A stretch of DNA of 64,000 nt from Corynespora cassiicola. Taxonomy: Eukaryota > Ascomycota > Dothideomycetes > Pleosporales > Corynesporascaceae. The notes under the pieces were generated by a model, which worked only from the letters and a program-made list of their open reading frames with translations, was not told where the DNA came from and did not search any database. Position 1 is the first letter of the stretch, and each line of letters starts with the position of its first letter. Of this stretch, positions 53,607 through 64,000 are shown piece after piece. The translations under genes and the position numbers were made by a program. The stretch covers positions 2,480,001 to 2,544,000 of the forward strand of contig JAEUWY010000006.1 in NCBI GenBank assembly GCA_022059125.1. The letters are read 5' to 3'.

Positions 53607-55421
53607 ATGTCCCTCTTCCGCTCTCTCGACCGGACGACGTGCACCGCCGCTGTCTCCAGCTCCGCCGCCACGACCACGCCCTCTTCCCACATATTGGCCT
53701 TCCTATGTCCCGCTTTCACCACTTTCACTCCCCACGCGCCGCGCCGCAGCTTTTCCCGCCGCCCTGTGACCCGTCCAGTGACCCGCCTCCCGCGCGCCCC
53801 CGGCACTCCCGACCCGACCCCCATGGACAGCTTCTTTATCAGTGCCCTGGCCCGCGCCGCCTCGTGTCCCGAGCATGCCCGCCAGATATCCTCCCTCAGC
53901 GCACATCACCATCGGCCCCGGCGGAAGAGCACGTGCCTGGTTCCGGGCCTGGGCGACCGGCGGGAGTTCAGGACCAAGACGGAGCGTCGGGGCCCGTTCA
54001 AGCGCCTCAAGCAGTTTGCCCAGGACGAGCTGAAAGCCCTGGTCGACTACTACGGCATTGAGTCAGGCGAGAGGGAGGACGAGGAGCTGCCGGACGACGC
54101 TCCTCTGATATGGAACGTGGGCGACGACCACGAGCCCTGGCCGCTCAGGGACCCGCAGCACCATCTGGTCATACATGAGATGGAAAAGTTGCTGAAGGAT
54201 AAAGAGTCGCCGCACGAGGACATATTCGAGCTCTACAAAATGCTGCCGTCTCCCGGCGTCGTCTACCTGCGTATCCAGACCATTCGTGCCCTTCTGCACC
54301 ATCTCTCCGTCGTGGAGCGCCCCACGCGGGCCGCCATGCAGCGCTTCTTCTACATCATGGACCACATGCAGACCGCCCATATCCATCTCAACCGTTCCGA
54401 ATGGACATCGGCTATATACTTTGCCGGCCGCTTCACAGGTAACGCCTCACCGGAGGACCTGCAATCGGCCCTCCACATCTGGCACGACATGGAGCGTCGG
54501 GCCGCCATTCAGGGCAGCATAGTGACACTCAACGTGCTCTTCGACATCGCCGTTCGTGCCGGCAAGTACACGCTCGCCGAGACCTTCATCCGGGAGATTG
54601 AAGTCCGCAAGCTCAAGCCGCACCGCCACTTCCGCGTCTCGCTCATGTACTACTACGGCGTGTGCCAGGACGGCAATAAGGTGCGCCGCGTATACCAGGA
54701 AATGGTCCAGGCCGGCGACGTCATCGACACCGTTGTCATGAACGCCGTCATCGCCTCCCTGATCCGCGCCGGCGAGCCCGGAGCTGCTGAGCACGTCTTC
54801 GAGCGCATGAAGCGCCTCGACGCCGTCCGCAACGCACCTCACATGGGCGCCAGACCCCCCTTCTCCCAGCCCGACTGGCGTTCCCGCCGCGTCCTCGGCC
54901 TCCGCCTCACTAACAAAGCCCCCCACCTCGCCGACGAATCCGCTCGCAAGTCCCTCCAGGATCTCGCCCCCCTGGGCCCCAATGCCCGCTCCTACGGCCT
55001 GCTCCTCCGTCACCACGCCTCTACCGCCGGAAACGTGGACCGCGTCTACGAGCTGCTCAATGAGATGCGCCTCAACGGCATCCCCTACGATGGTACCGTC
55101 TTCATCGTCGTCTTCCGCGGCTTCGCTCGCTTCGGCGGCGTAAGGTACTCGTTCTGGACTGCGGATAAGCTCGAGCGCCTCTGGAAAGACTTTTTACAGG
55201 CCGCCTCTGAGCACAGGGAGAGGACGTGGCTGTCTAGCCTCGCGGTTAATGCGGCGCTAACTGCGTTCGCGAAGTGCGCCAACGGGGAGCGAACGATGAG
55301 GGCGTGGGAGGAGGTTAGGGCGCTGTGGGAGCCCGAGCACGAGGAGTTGGAGCAGACTCTAAAGCTTCTGCGGAATTTGGTGCCGCAGGGCGGGTTCTTC
55401 GATGAGTATCGGGGAGATTGA
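53607..55421 (+). CDS. Pentatricopeptide repeat (PPR) protein, mitochondrial
   Basis: Single exon, 604 residues. The N-terminal 70 residues are rich in Arg, Ser, Thr and Pro with almost no acid, as in a mitochondrial presequence (PRRSFSRRPVTRPVTRLPRAP). From about residue 180 helical PPR units appear, for example TLNVLFDIAVRAGKYTLAET, VVMNAVIASLIRAGEPGAAE, SYGLLLRHHASTAGNVDRVY and LAVNAALTAFAKCANGERTM. PPR proteins bind organellar RNA and act in its processing, stability or translation. The shared promoter with RSM25 fits a role in mitochondrial gene expression. A later Met (codon 73) is an alternative start but would lose the presequence. Confidence 0.88.
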   Translation: MSLFRSLDRTTCTAAVSSSAATTTPSSHILAFLCPAFTTFTPHAPRRSFSRRPVTRPVTRLPRAPGTPDPTPMDSFFISALARAASCPEHARQISSLSAHHHRPRRKSTCLVPGLGDRREFRTKTERRGPFKRLKQFAQDELKALVDYYGIESGEREDEELPDDAPLIWNVGDDHEPWPLRDPQHHLVIHEMEKLLKDKESPHEDIFELYKMLPSPGVVYLRIQTIRALLHHLSVVERPTRAAMQRFFYIMDHMQTAHIHLNRSEWTSAIYFAGRFTGNASPEDLQSALHIWHDMERRAAIQGSIVTLNVLFDIAVRAGKYTLAETFIREIEVRKLKPHRHFRVSLMYYYGVCQDGNKVRRVYQEMVQAGDVIDTVVMNAVIASLIRAGEPGAAEHVFERMKRLDAVRNAPHMGARPPFSQPDWRSRRVLGLRLTNKAPHLADESARKSLQDLAPLGPNARSYGLLLRHHASTAGNVDRVYELLNEMRLNGIPYDGTVFIVVFRGFARFGGVRYSFWTADKLERLWKDFLQAASEHRERTWLSSLAVNAALTAFAKCANGERTMRAWEEVRALWEPEHEELEQTLKLLRNLVPQGGFFDEYRGD

Positions 55422-56549
55422 TTGGAGATAGTGTATTATATCAGGATCGTGTGGGGAAAGGGTGTATATACGAAGCAAGATGTTTGGAGATGGGGCGGGC
55501 GGTTGCATGCGTGCGTGGAAAAGACATACCCTTGTAAGAATTTGGGGAAAAGATAGCTGGCTCACTTTTATTTAGATGGGGCTGGCAGATAGACTTCAAT
55601 GTAACACTATTTGTTCGAGGAAGGATGCACTGAATACGTATTTGGTGTATTTTGGGGAGGTGAAAAGGTTAATTAAGGATTCTGGTGGTGTTGTTTAGAG
55701 AAGTAAGGATGAGAACTAAGTGTGACGGCAAGGCTGAAGATGGAATGCAATAAGTTGCTGTGAGTAGGTCATATGCTGTCTAGAAGACGCTGACTGCGTA
55801 GAGCTAAATGAAAATTAGAACTGGATCACTACTCGAATATTCCAAGCTCTTCATAGATGCGTATTACTTGGATATAGAGGGGGTGTGCGGGGTGGCAGCC
55901 TCGCCACCAGGCTGCAGAAACATACTAGGTTGGGCTAGAAGCTGACAATGGCGAGGCTATCACCACAATCTGAATGTTGGATCTTCCGATACACCACCCA
56001 ATGACAGTGAATTATATACGAAAGTTATGTCAGATAAATGACCCATCACCGGTGAGGATCGGTGCCCTTCGGGAGTCACTACATCTGTTCCAACTTTGCC
56101 CAAGGACAGCCTGTCCATAAAATATTGTGACATTTGGAAAATTATCCTCAGCAGTTGGAGTTGGATATACCGGTTTGTCAGTCTCCCATCCTGTAAATAT
56201 GACTGCTTAGAGTCTTGCTCCCATCGCGCTCCATCCATCATCTAACAACGTAACAGACTTATCGAACCAAAGTCGACCTGTATCTTGCGAAAAAAAAAAG
56301 AGGCAACCAGTTTCGTCATAGCCAAGGAATTTGTATGCAGTGACTTGAAGATTAGCCAGTAGTATTCCTCGTATAGTTTATCAACGACGTTCGCGTAGCG
56401 GCTTTCCGGCCCATTTCGTATTGAATTGGGGCCAGAACGTAATATTGAGCCTTGCCAGGATCAGACCAAGAAAGTAGTTGAACTATTAAAACAGGCAAGC
56501 CGCCTTGCGCGCTTTTCAGCAGGCGCTTGAAGTCTTACTCTCAGCAACA
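55422..56549. other. 1.1-kb gap
   Basis: AT-rich, with no supported gene. A minus-strand frame at 55960-56241 (93 codons) has no recognisable features. Confidence 0.5.
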
Positions 56550-58073
56550 ATGGCTGCTTTGCCTCTGCATACGTCGATGTTTTCGTATAGTCTTACAAGG
56601 CCTTATCCGTTCAGATGGTTTACTCCTACTGTTTTTCTTGTTGGCATATCGGCTGCGGTCTTGTTCTCGTTTATTAATCTTGTTACCTCTGGCTACGACA
56701 TGATTACAATTGCGACATCTGATCCGAATACAACAATCGCGAATGCGACCAATTTCCAAGATTGGCCATCCTTTTTGACTTCAAAGATACGACCTACATG
56801 TGAGCCTCAGGCACTCACTGTCAACAGAGACTACTACACGAACAACACGATACTTTCATACAGGCTGCTTAGGATTTCAAATGATAAGGAAATGAATCGC
56901 AACACCTATGCAGATACACCTTACCTCAACAATCCTTTGAAGGATTGCGAGATTCAAGAGATTGTTTACCGATATGAACCAAACCAAGATATAGCTCATG
57001 TCTGGACTGTCTCTCTCGTAGCCCATGTCTCCTGCGCAATCGACATGGACACGGATAGAAATTGGCTCAATATGAGTACCACCTTGGGTCAGAGTACTGA
57101 AGGACTTGGCTTTGGATTTCTCAATTCAAATGAAGAAACAAAAGCCAGTTTTTGGTGGGGAGAATCGATACTCTACTGGAAACAAAGAAAGATCATCCAC
57201 GACACGTACAGTTTTTTACGGGAGTTAATGGACAACGATGGAGATTTCTTCACGAAAAGAGGCGAAGTAACGTTTTATCCACTTCCACGAATCACAGAGG
57301 TAGATCAGTACAAATCTAACATCTCCTGGCTGTATTACATACCCGACTGCTTCATATTGCCTCTCCCTAGTTTTCTCACAGAGAGTATGGCTTTTTCATG
57401 CAACAAGAATCCAGAGTACCCACACAATATCTTACACGATTACGAGCTCGATTCTGATACGGCGGCAAAGGTATTCCATTCCATCATCATGGCCGATCTA
57501 GGCCAAAGCTCGCTCAACATCCTGAACGACCCCGAGCTCCTGGAATATTTTACCAAAGAGTCCTATGAGTCCTATCGTGAGCTGATTAATTCCAGCATGA
57601 GGTTATTGAAACCTACTCTGGCCAAAGAACCGTACATTGCAGCAAATGCTTCGCGGTGGAACTTGGCTATCAGCCCCTCTGTCATATCAGCAACGTATCT
57701 ATGCCAAGTTCCTCGACTTAAGAGCATCGGAACGCTGTCATTTTCCGTGCTTATCGCGAATCTGGTGTTACTACAAGCGCTATGGAAGATCTTCATACTT
57801 TGCACCGACTTCTTTGTAACAAGAAAGCATCCTGAGATGAACAGTTGCTTGGGATGTCAAATGAACAAGATAACCACCGAAAGTAATATTGAACTAGGGG
57901 AATACAACCTTTTGGGGCAGGAAAGTACGACTGAAGGTCCAGGGAAGATGAGAACAGAGTCTGTTGCAAACGAGATTAAGATTGAAGAACGAGACCGTTT
58001 AGTGCAGGAGCAGAGTGCAAACAAAGATTCGAGAGAGGAACTACTACAGCTGGATGAAAGTCAAAGACTGTGA
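56550..58073 (+). CDS. Two-TM membrane protein with large glycosylated ectodomain, unrecognised
   Basis: Single exon, 507 residues from the ATG at 56550; the frame extends upstream but without an ATG. One membrane segment lies near the N-terminus (FTPTVFLVGISAAVLFSFIN, about 23-42). A second lies near residue 410 (FSVLIANLVLLQALWKIFIL). Between them is an ectodomain with many N-x-S/T sites (NTT, NAT, NNT, NMS, NIS, NSS, NAS) and scattered Cys. The C-terminal about 85 residues are acidic and soluble. This design is common in uncharacterised Pezizomycotina proteins and recalls the larger protein at 30611-33239. No function is assigned. Confidence 0.7.
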   Translation: MAALPLHTSMFSYSLTRPYPFRWFTPTVFLVGISAAVLFSFINLVTSGYDMITIATSDPNTTIANATNFQDWPSFLTSKIRPTCEPQALTVNRDYYTNNTILSYRLLRISNDKEMNRNTYADTPYLNNPLKDCEIQEIVYRYEPNQDIAHVWTVSLVAHVSCAIDMDTDRNWLNMSTTLGQSTEGLGFGFLNSNEETKASFWWGESILYWKQRKIIHDTYSFLRELMDNDGDFFTKRGEVTFYPLPRITEVDQYKSNISWLYYIPDCFILPLPSFLTESMAFSCNKNPEYPHNILHDYELDSDTAAKVFHSIIMADLGQSSLNILNDPELLEYFTKESYESYRELINSSMRLLKPTLAKEPYIAANASRWNLAISPSVISATYLCQVPRLKSIGTLSFSVLIANLVLLQALWKIFILCTDFFVTRKHPEMNSCLGCQMNKITTESNIELGEYNLLGQESTTEGPGKMRTESVANEIKIEERDRLVQEQSANKDSREELLQLDESQRL

Positions 58074-58653
58074 TACTGAAGATGCAATATATGTTCTTGT
58101 TGCTGATTTAAAAGACAGAAATAGACTTGATAATTTTAATTTGACTGCGGATATTCTAGGTTATCTAATTTACCGTTATCGCCGTGTGAAGACAGTATTA
58201 CCTTGGAAACCAGTATAATTTGTTATACGCACTAAGAGTATTGCTTAAAGGCAGCTGTCTTAGCTTTGTAGGCGTTTTGTTGAGTTGTTAAGGATGTTTC
58301 TTAGAGTTCCTTAGGAATTTATCTATTTATATCACACTGTGAAATTGTCTAACTACCAGTAATTTTACATTGAATGTGAGGTTAAGACTGTATAAACTAA
58401 TAGCCAGACACAGAGACGAAGCGTTACAGACGTAAGAAAATTATGCTGAAAAAGATGCTGAACAAAGGAAAGTACTTGTGTTCTAACTGACAATGGTTTT
58501 ATGGCGTTCCAGTAAAGACTTGAGGTTCAAATTATTTGAAAACGCATAAATTTGCTAATATGACATTTGTGCACAGTCGCGGGTACTTACCCCCACAATA
58601 ACGCATACAGCGCCTCAATAAATGCCTAAACCTCTCCTTTACGGATCCATTAA
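58074..58653. other. AT-rich intergenic
   Basis: No gene seen. 3' flanks of two convergent genes. Confidence 0.5.
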
Positions 58654-59304
58654 TTAAGACGCTGCCCAATTCTCAAGCAATCCTTCTTCGCTCTCGTACG
58701 GGGTCGGCACATTCTCCTCCACCCACCGCCTCTCAGCTGGGGTGTTAGGATGTGGCGGCACGAGGCCGTTGATTTTCCAGAGATCACGCGATGACTCGAC
58801 GACGCTATACTCCCAGTCTATGTATTTGGCGGCAATGTGGGGGTGCAGTGCTGCGTCGACGCGGGACATAAAAGAAGCGATGGCTTCGGGGGTAGAGCTG
58901 ATGCGGTGTCAGTCAGTAGTTGTCAAGTCTCCCATCTATAGGCACCGGCCAAACTGATTTCCTCGTCGCCCCCCTCTTTCTTGAGGAAGCTAAAAATCGA
59001 ACTAAAAATCGAACTAAAAAACATGATTCAAAACTCACATTTTTCGTGCAATGTTTTGGATGGTGATCCGAACAAATGGCTTCGCACTGTCTGGTCCAGG
59101 TTTGTTCTCCTGCTTGGGTACGGAAGGCCTCGACACCCCGCCAACGTACATATTGCTCGGCTCTATTGGGAAAAATAGCACCACCACATAGAAGCGTGGA
59201 AGTGGGGTCTTAGCATAGATCTCTGTAATGTCTTTAGAGAGGGCCTCGCGCTCAGCGGGATCGGTGAAGAGGGTCGGAGGGTGGTAGATGTGCCAGAGTG
59301 GCAT
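58654..59304 (-). CDS. Tautomerase_3 family protein
   Basis: Two exons (59304-59039, 58897-58654) with a 141-bp intron give 169 residues. The protein starts MPLWHIYHPP, so after Met removal Pro1 is available, the catalytic base of the tautomerase superfamily. The following AEREALSKDITEIYAK helix and RFYVVVLFFP strand match the fungal Tautomerase_3 (oxalocrotonate tautomerase-like) family, as do FVRITIQNIAR before the junction, then AAKYIDWEYSVVESSRDLWKINGLVPP and ERRWVEENVP near the end. The intron contains a directly repeated ATCGAACTAAAA unit. The substrate is unknown. Confidence 0.87.
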
Positions 59305-59946
59305 TTTGGCTTTGTTCTTCTTGCTTTGTTCTTCTTGCTTTGTTGGTTGGTATTTGTGATGACTAGGGACAATTTGAAGTATAATATAGAGGAAATTAGT
59401 CGGCCAAGGTACAAAGAGGTATATGGCGCAGTGAATCCAACACTGGAAAGGAGTATTTAGGATATCGGGCCGTTACCGACTCAAACCGCAACCAACCATT
59501 TTATACAGAACTCCACCCCGCCTGCAGCTTTCATCAGTACGAACGTATCAGAACACTTCGTACGACCGCGTTTGAGTAATCAGGGCTTGCGCGAGGGCGG
59601 TCTGAGGGTTCAGTAATCAGCCAACCAACTATCAGCGTCTCTAGTCCGCAGTCCGCGCACAGGCTAAAATGGGCTATGCGGTACAAGTATGCACCTATGC
59701 AAGTAGACTAATCCGCAAATCAATCAAGCCGAGGAAGACCTATATTTGGAGGGCGGGATGGCGTAATGTATGGATGGAAAATATTGAGGGAAGCTAATCA
59801 TGGGGAGACACAAATGCCATTCCTCGCAACCAACATCAGCATATGCACGATTTGAAGCTATATTAGCGACAGACTTATATTGCAGTAGCTAAGACCCTGC
59901 GTCACCATAGTCCGAATGATCATCTCTGAGCTCGGACGCCAAAGTC
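59305..59946. other. Intergenic
   Basis: About 640 bp holding the promoter of the tautomerase gene and the 3' flank of the NmrA-like gene. No gene seen. It begins with repeated CTTTGTTCTTCTTG motifs in the tautomerase leader (about 59312-59342). Confidence 0.5.
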
Positions 59947-60861
59947 TCATGCGTGCTCCAATGCCGCCTTGACGACAGTGTCCAAGTCCTCCTCCTGGAG
60001 TCCGAGCAAACCGTTGGCAAAGTCCGGCTTGTTTTTCCAATCGCTGGCCACGACACCCCAGATTGCCACCACCTCTTCCATTGCATCAAAATCGCCCTCC
60101 AACATCTTCGGCCGAACCACCTTGAGCTCCTCCTCGCTGCTCTGCGCGATGCGCTCAAACTTGTCGCCCGTGGCGCGCTCCAGCGCATCCAAAAGCTCAA
60201 GCTGCGTCACATAGTTGCTGTGCACATACAACAGCCTATTCTTCGTCTCCTCGGGCTTCTGTAGCACAGCAGCCACCGCTCGGCCGATGAACGGCAGCGT
60301 CGACGCCGAGAACTTGATATCCCCGCCATCCACCAGATACGCCTTGCGATTCTGCACGTCGAACTTGAGCAGCGGGGTCACGATGCCGTGGTCAAAAAAG
60401 TGGCCCGTGACCAGCGCGGTCCACGACAGCTTCTCTGTGGTGCCGGGACGCTCCTTGTCCTGCAGGCTGATAAGATAGTCGCGCACGCCCTTCTTGCCCT
60501 TCATCAGCGGGAGGATCTCGTTCGTCTTGTCGTCGGCCGAGTCGCAGCTCCCGAACTCTGCGGGGATGATGCGCTTCACGCCGCCGGCGAAGGCGGCGTC
60601 GATGAAGGTGCGCTGCTGCTCAACGTACGAGCCTTTGATGGCGAGGATGATGGCGTCGATGGCGTGCTGCTTGAAGAGGGAGGCGAGCGTGTCGACGTTC
60701 AGGTCGTCGGGGATCGTGATCACATTGACGCCGTTGTAGGTGGATTTGGAGGAGGCGCGGTTGAGCACAAAGGTGGTGAGGGGGGAGGCTTTGAGGACTT
60801 CCAGGACGGGGGCGCCCAGAGTGCCGGTTCCGCCTACGAGGGCGACGTTCTGGATGGACAT
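59947..60861 (-). CDS. NmrA-like/isoflavone-reductase-like NAD(P)-binding protein
   Basis: Single exon, 304 residues. The N-terminus VALVGGTGTLGAPVLEVL has the GxxGxxG dinucleotide motif of atypical SDRs (NmrA and phenylcoumaran benzylic ether reductase type), and LNRASSKS follows the second strand where NADP-preferring members have basic residues. GVKRIIPAEFG is the family's characteristic segment, with TALVTGHFFDHG later in the fold. Family members reduce aromatic substrates or act as redox sensors. Which applies here cannot be told. It lies close to a tautomerase gene on the same strand, so both could act on aromatic or dicarbonyl compounds, but that is speculative. Confidence 0.88.
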   Translation of the reverse strand: MSIQNVALVGGTGTLGAPVLEVLKASPLTTFVLNRASSKSTYNGVNVITIPDDLNVDTLASLFKQHAIDAIILAIKGSYVEQQRTFIDAAFAGGVKRIIPAEFGSCDSADDKTNEILPLMKGKKGVRDYLISLQDKERPGTTEKLSWTALVTGHFFDHGIVTPLLKFDVQNRKAYLVDGGDIKFSASTLPFIGRAVAAVLQKPEETKNRLLYVHSNYVTQLELLDALERATGDKFERIAQSSEEELKVVRPKMLEGDFDAMEEVVAIWGVVASDWKNKPDFANGLLGLQEEDLDTVVKAALEHA

Positions 60862-61662
60862 TCTGAGTGTTGGATCGAAGTATTGATTGATTTAGATATG
60901 AGGATGCGCAGTGTGTGTAGGCTGCGGCGGACAACTGCGAGTGTGAATGTCGTTTTTTATCTGGCCGCCGGCCGGAATGAAATCGGAATGCGTGGGGCGA
61001 GGCTGTATATTCTGACAACTCCGTGAGGGCTTGAGATGCTGCGATGCAGGAGGATTTCCGATCTCTCGGTGTTTTTGCGGAATGCGCCCTGTCTAAGCAC
61101 TCGTGGATTCCAATTTGTAGTAATTGACAAGTGTTTGTAGGATTCAAGACAAGTTGACGCCCTTCCGAAGCATGGGGTTGGACTCATTGTCGCAATCCAA
61201 GCTAGTCCCGATTGACTCTAGACGGACTTCGCCATATCAGGAAGGTCGTTTCGCCTCTCTTCATTTCTTCTAACAGTCCATTCCATATGACTGTTTGCTT
61301 TGTAGGCCCGATTCTGGGCGGTAGAAAGATGTAGTATTTCAAAACTAAGAAGTTCTAACATCATCAAGTAAACAACCTCTGCTGCGAGCGCTATCTTACG
61401 AGATACTAGTCTCAGTGCAAGTTCAACGAACTGCAAACTTTGCCGTGATTATTCAAAGTGCCTAAAATTTATGCTGTATAGCTTCGATCTGAAAGGACCA
61501 ACTTCTTGAAAGCATTTTTAGCAGCAAGTCTTACTGTAGCTTTAGTTTCCTTATTACATATTGGCGAAATGGGATATTGCGCAGGAGTCACCTTATTCAA
61601 AGGGTGGCTGTTTCTGAACTGGTCATGAAGTTATTATTTAATATCATTACATCCTGTCATCG
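60862..61662. other. Intergenic
   Basis: Promoter of the NmrA-like gene on the left, then AT-rich DNA to the 3' end of the next gene. No gene supported. Confidence 0.5.
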
Positions 61663-63105
61663 CTATAATCTTGATGTTTCCCACTGACGTATGTGATCCA
61701 TCGAAGTAGCATCATCGCTCCCGTATTCAAAGACTGTATGTGGAGTCTTGGGCGTCTTGGGCGTCTTCGGTACCTCCGGGAAAGCCTCAATCTCCGGCAT
61801 GGCTGCGAAAGAGACCTCAGGTATACTCTTGTAGGATCCGGAATAGTCGAATTCTGGCGAATCATCATACCATGACTTCTCGCTCCGTCTTGTCAGCCTC
61901 TCTTCACTCCCTCCACTCTTGAGGCTGTCTGGCCTGACACTCCTGACGCTCACAGGTCGTGATGTCTTCATTATGCTCGGGGGCCTTGACATCTCAAACT
62001 CCTCTCCTCGCATCTGTGGCGTATCTGGTCCCAAACGGTCCTCGTATTCGACCCTGACTTCGACTTCTTTGGTGACGACGAACATTTGGCTCATCGATTG
62101 CACAAATACGGGCCAGAAAATGGGCATGGATGCGCACATGATGGCGAAATTAATCTCTAGGCAGGATACAATGAGCGCAAGTGGATACCACCATGTAAAG
62201 TTCATGGCGTCTGCTGGAGTACGTTGGTACTTCAATATCGTCCATAGGCGCAAGAAGGACATGATGACGACCCTAATCCCCATCAGTATGATCGAAACAC
62301 ACATAGGTGATGCGCAATACTTACACGGATCCCAATCCGAAAAGCCCGACAATGGCCAATGTTTGTCTCTTATGCAGGCTGGGTCTGATGTAAAGGGCCA
62401 ATGGGAGCATGAAGATGGCAACGTCCAGCGCTGCATTTGTAGAGGCAAAGCTGATGTACGCCGCCCTCGCACCCCCAACTGTCCCCAGCCCAAAACCGTA
62501 GCACTTCGCTCCCGGATTTCCCGTCCTATCCCAAAAGGCCCTCGGTGGAAAGCACGGGACCCATGACATGAAGGCATAAGCTGCACCCCACAGGCTCACG
62601 ATGACCAGCAAGCCGATGCAGATTGAGCGCAAGACCCCGCCTTTGAATAGCCGAAGGTATTGGCAGAGTAGTGATATCTTGATGAAAGCAGCTGTCGTGT
62701 AGTAACTTGCGAATTGCACATAGACCCAGTGAAGGGTGTTCTTCACATCGCTCAAGTCAATGAAGACGATTTGCTTGCCCAGTCCCCAGTGCACAGCACC
62801 GAAGATGCACACTTGGGCGACAAAGTTGAATATGGCTGCGAGGATGACGAAGAGGTCGTCCCATCCGGGATCGCGAATCCTGAAGAAGCGGACGTGAAGG
62901 CGATACAGAACGGCTGCCCAAGCTAGGATCTGATGCCATTGTCAGTTGTTTGAGCGGCATTACTCGCTGTGCAGGCATCCTGACTACTTACATGAAATGT
63001 AAGTGTTGCGCCAATCATCGTCGCAGGTTTGTTAGAAAGCGGCAGAGGAGCGTTCGGATCTGGTGGATTCTTCGCCATCTGGGCGAGAATGGCTAAATAG
63101 TCCAT
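61663..63105 (-). CDS. Fungal rhodopsin-domain integral membrane protein
   Basis: Three exons (63105-62992, 62929-62325, 62272-61663), introns 62 and 52 bp, 442 residues. The family pattern is seen in RFFRIRDPGWDDLFVILA, YYTTAAFIKISLLCQYLRLF, GLLVIVSLWGAAYAFMSWVPCFPPRAFWD with the conserved Cys, NAALDVAIFMLPLALY and WWYPLALIVSCLEINFAIMC. The cytosolic tail of about 150 residues is Ser/Arg/Glu-rich and contains PKTPKTPKTPHT, a short tandem TP repeat that could be a phosphorylation target. It is much longer than the tail of the relative at 11181-12354. Probably a plasma-membrane sensor-like protein; ligand unknown. Confidence 0.86.
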
Positions 63106-64000
63106 GTTGGTGATTAACGCTTCGAGCGCCTCGATTCCTGCGATTTGCCAAAAGTGTCCTCCTTCGCTCCTCCACAACGGTCTGGTCTGTGACAAGAGAC
63201 GTCGACTGCCCAAGAATCTGGGGACAGTATCCTTAAAGAGACTGGACACCGCTTTCGTGTTGCGTGGCGTGCTAGTTGCTTAGGCCTGAGGTTTCGGACA
63301 GGGATCCCGAGGCTAGTCGCCGTGGCTCCGTCGGCAGACGGGTCGGTGGATTTTAGGAGATTGCACGATACTTTTCTTGGGAAGCGTTCTTGGTATGCGG
63401 CAAGAGGCCCGTGGTATGTGCTCGCGGTTTTGGAACCGCCATGGGTGCGATATTCTCTTGTTCGAGTCAGTTTGCTTTTTTCATCGACCACGCCTAGCCC
63501 GCGCGGTTGGATGACGGTTGTTTTGCGCACCACGAAAATCTAGCCTCGGAATTGGCAAGAAAGAAAAAAAAAACTGATGTGTTAGCATGATCCATCAATC
63601 CTCCGAGATCTGGTCCTGATAGCAACGGCTGAGCATGGGCCACTTCCCTTGATTTCGCCAGCCCAAACTGCTGGGCCTGTCAGGCGGTTTGGCCGAGGAA
63701 AACTTTTCGCCCTCATCTTGAGCTCAGCCCACCATCATCAATTCCGCAAGATTGTGTTCGCCCATTCATCAACTGGGGCACGGCAAGGCTCAAGGGGAAC
63801 CGATGCCCCCCTCTATTCCCGGAAATACGGACAGAGTAGCTACAGCAATGCGGGTTGCAGAACTCGGTAGCAATAGTGCTTTCAGGGCCACAAATCCAAT
63901 GGACCTAGCCTTCGAGATCGACGAGCAACCAGCAAGTTTTCAACGTGGGTGTACTGGCAATCCCTCCTCCATCTGTCACTTGACTGCGTTCTCGCATATA
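63106..64000. other. Upstream region of rhodopsin-domain gene
   Basis: About 900 bp to the window edge without a supported gene. An upstream in-frame extension to 63249 exists for the rhodopsin-domain protein, but the ATG at 63105 gives the normal family N-terminus. Confidence 0.5.

Noticed and set aside
63105..63249. N-terminal extension of the second rhodopsin-domain protein
   Set aside because: The family N-terminus begins at the ATG at 63105; the extension has no membrane or signal features.

Overview
The window is a piece of nuclear genome from a filamentous ascomycete (Pezizomycotina). Genes are interrupted by short GT-AG introns, mostly 43-112 bp. The families are typical of such fungi: a Zn2Cys6 regulator, fungal rhodopsin-domain membrane proteins, a GPI-anchored Cys-rich protein, tannase/feruloyl esterase, a DUF8021-type secreted protein, and fungal Tautomerase_3. 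Coding regions are GC-rich and long gene-free stretches are visibly AT-rich. I cannot place it below subphylum from sequence alone. Splice sites were placed by reading both strands by eye, checking phase and conserved motifs; none is backed by transcript data.

Layout. 0-5 kb: a decayed short-chain dehydrogenase, a UPC2-like Zn2Cys6 regulator and an AIF-like FAD oxidoreductase. 5.7 kb: an intron-containing tRNA-Thr(AGT). 6-12.4 kb: tannase/feruloyl esterase, the rRNA-processing factor MPP10, and a rhodopsin-domain membrane protein. 14.7-22 kb: five successive genes for proteins with apparent signal peptides (DUF8021, an unrecognised 377-aa protein, a Cys-rich GPI protein, a prolyl 4-hydroxylase-like oxygenase, and a CxxC-less PDI-like protein ending in RDEL). 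23.8-33.2 kb: orphan secreted or membrane proteins separated by AT-rich DNA. 33.4-38.4 kb: EFM6-like methyltransferase, an ammonium transporter with GATA-type sites upstream, and an amadoriase/saccharopine-oxidase-like flavoenzyme. 39.4-46 kb: a doubtful hypothetical gene, sphingolipid delta-4 desaturase, a secreted DJ-1/PfpI protein and xylitol dehydrogenase. 46.6-52.4 kb: a cytochrome P450 with two nonsense codons, then about 4 kb without genes. 52.4-55.4 kb: a divergent pair of mitochondrial genes (RSM25/mS23 and a PPR protein). 55.4-64 kb: an orphan two-TM protein, a Tautomerase_3 protein, an NmrA-like reductase and a second rhodopsin-domain protein.

The window mixes housekeeping genes (MPP10, RSM25, PPR, tRNA, desaturase, EFM6) with accessory genes (secreted, orphan, decayed). 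I see no secondary-metabolite backbone gene, CRISPR array, intact transposon, or clear multi-gene system. The most useful leads are the otherwise complete P450 with two stops, the redox-dead PDI-like protein, the block of putative secreted proteins, the 6-nt first exon of xylitol dehydrogenase, the intronic microsatellite in the desaturase, and the shared promoter of the two mitochondrial genes.
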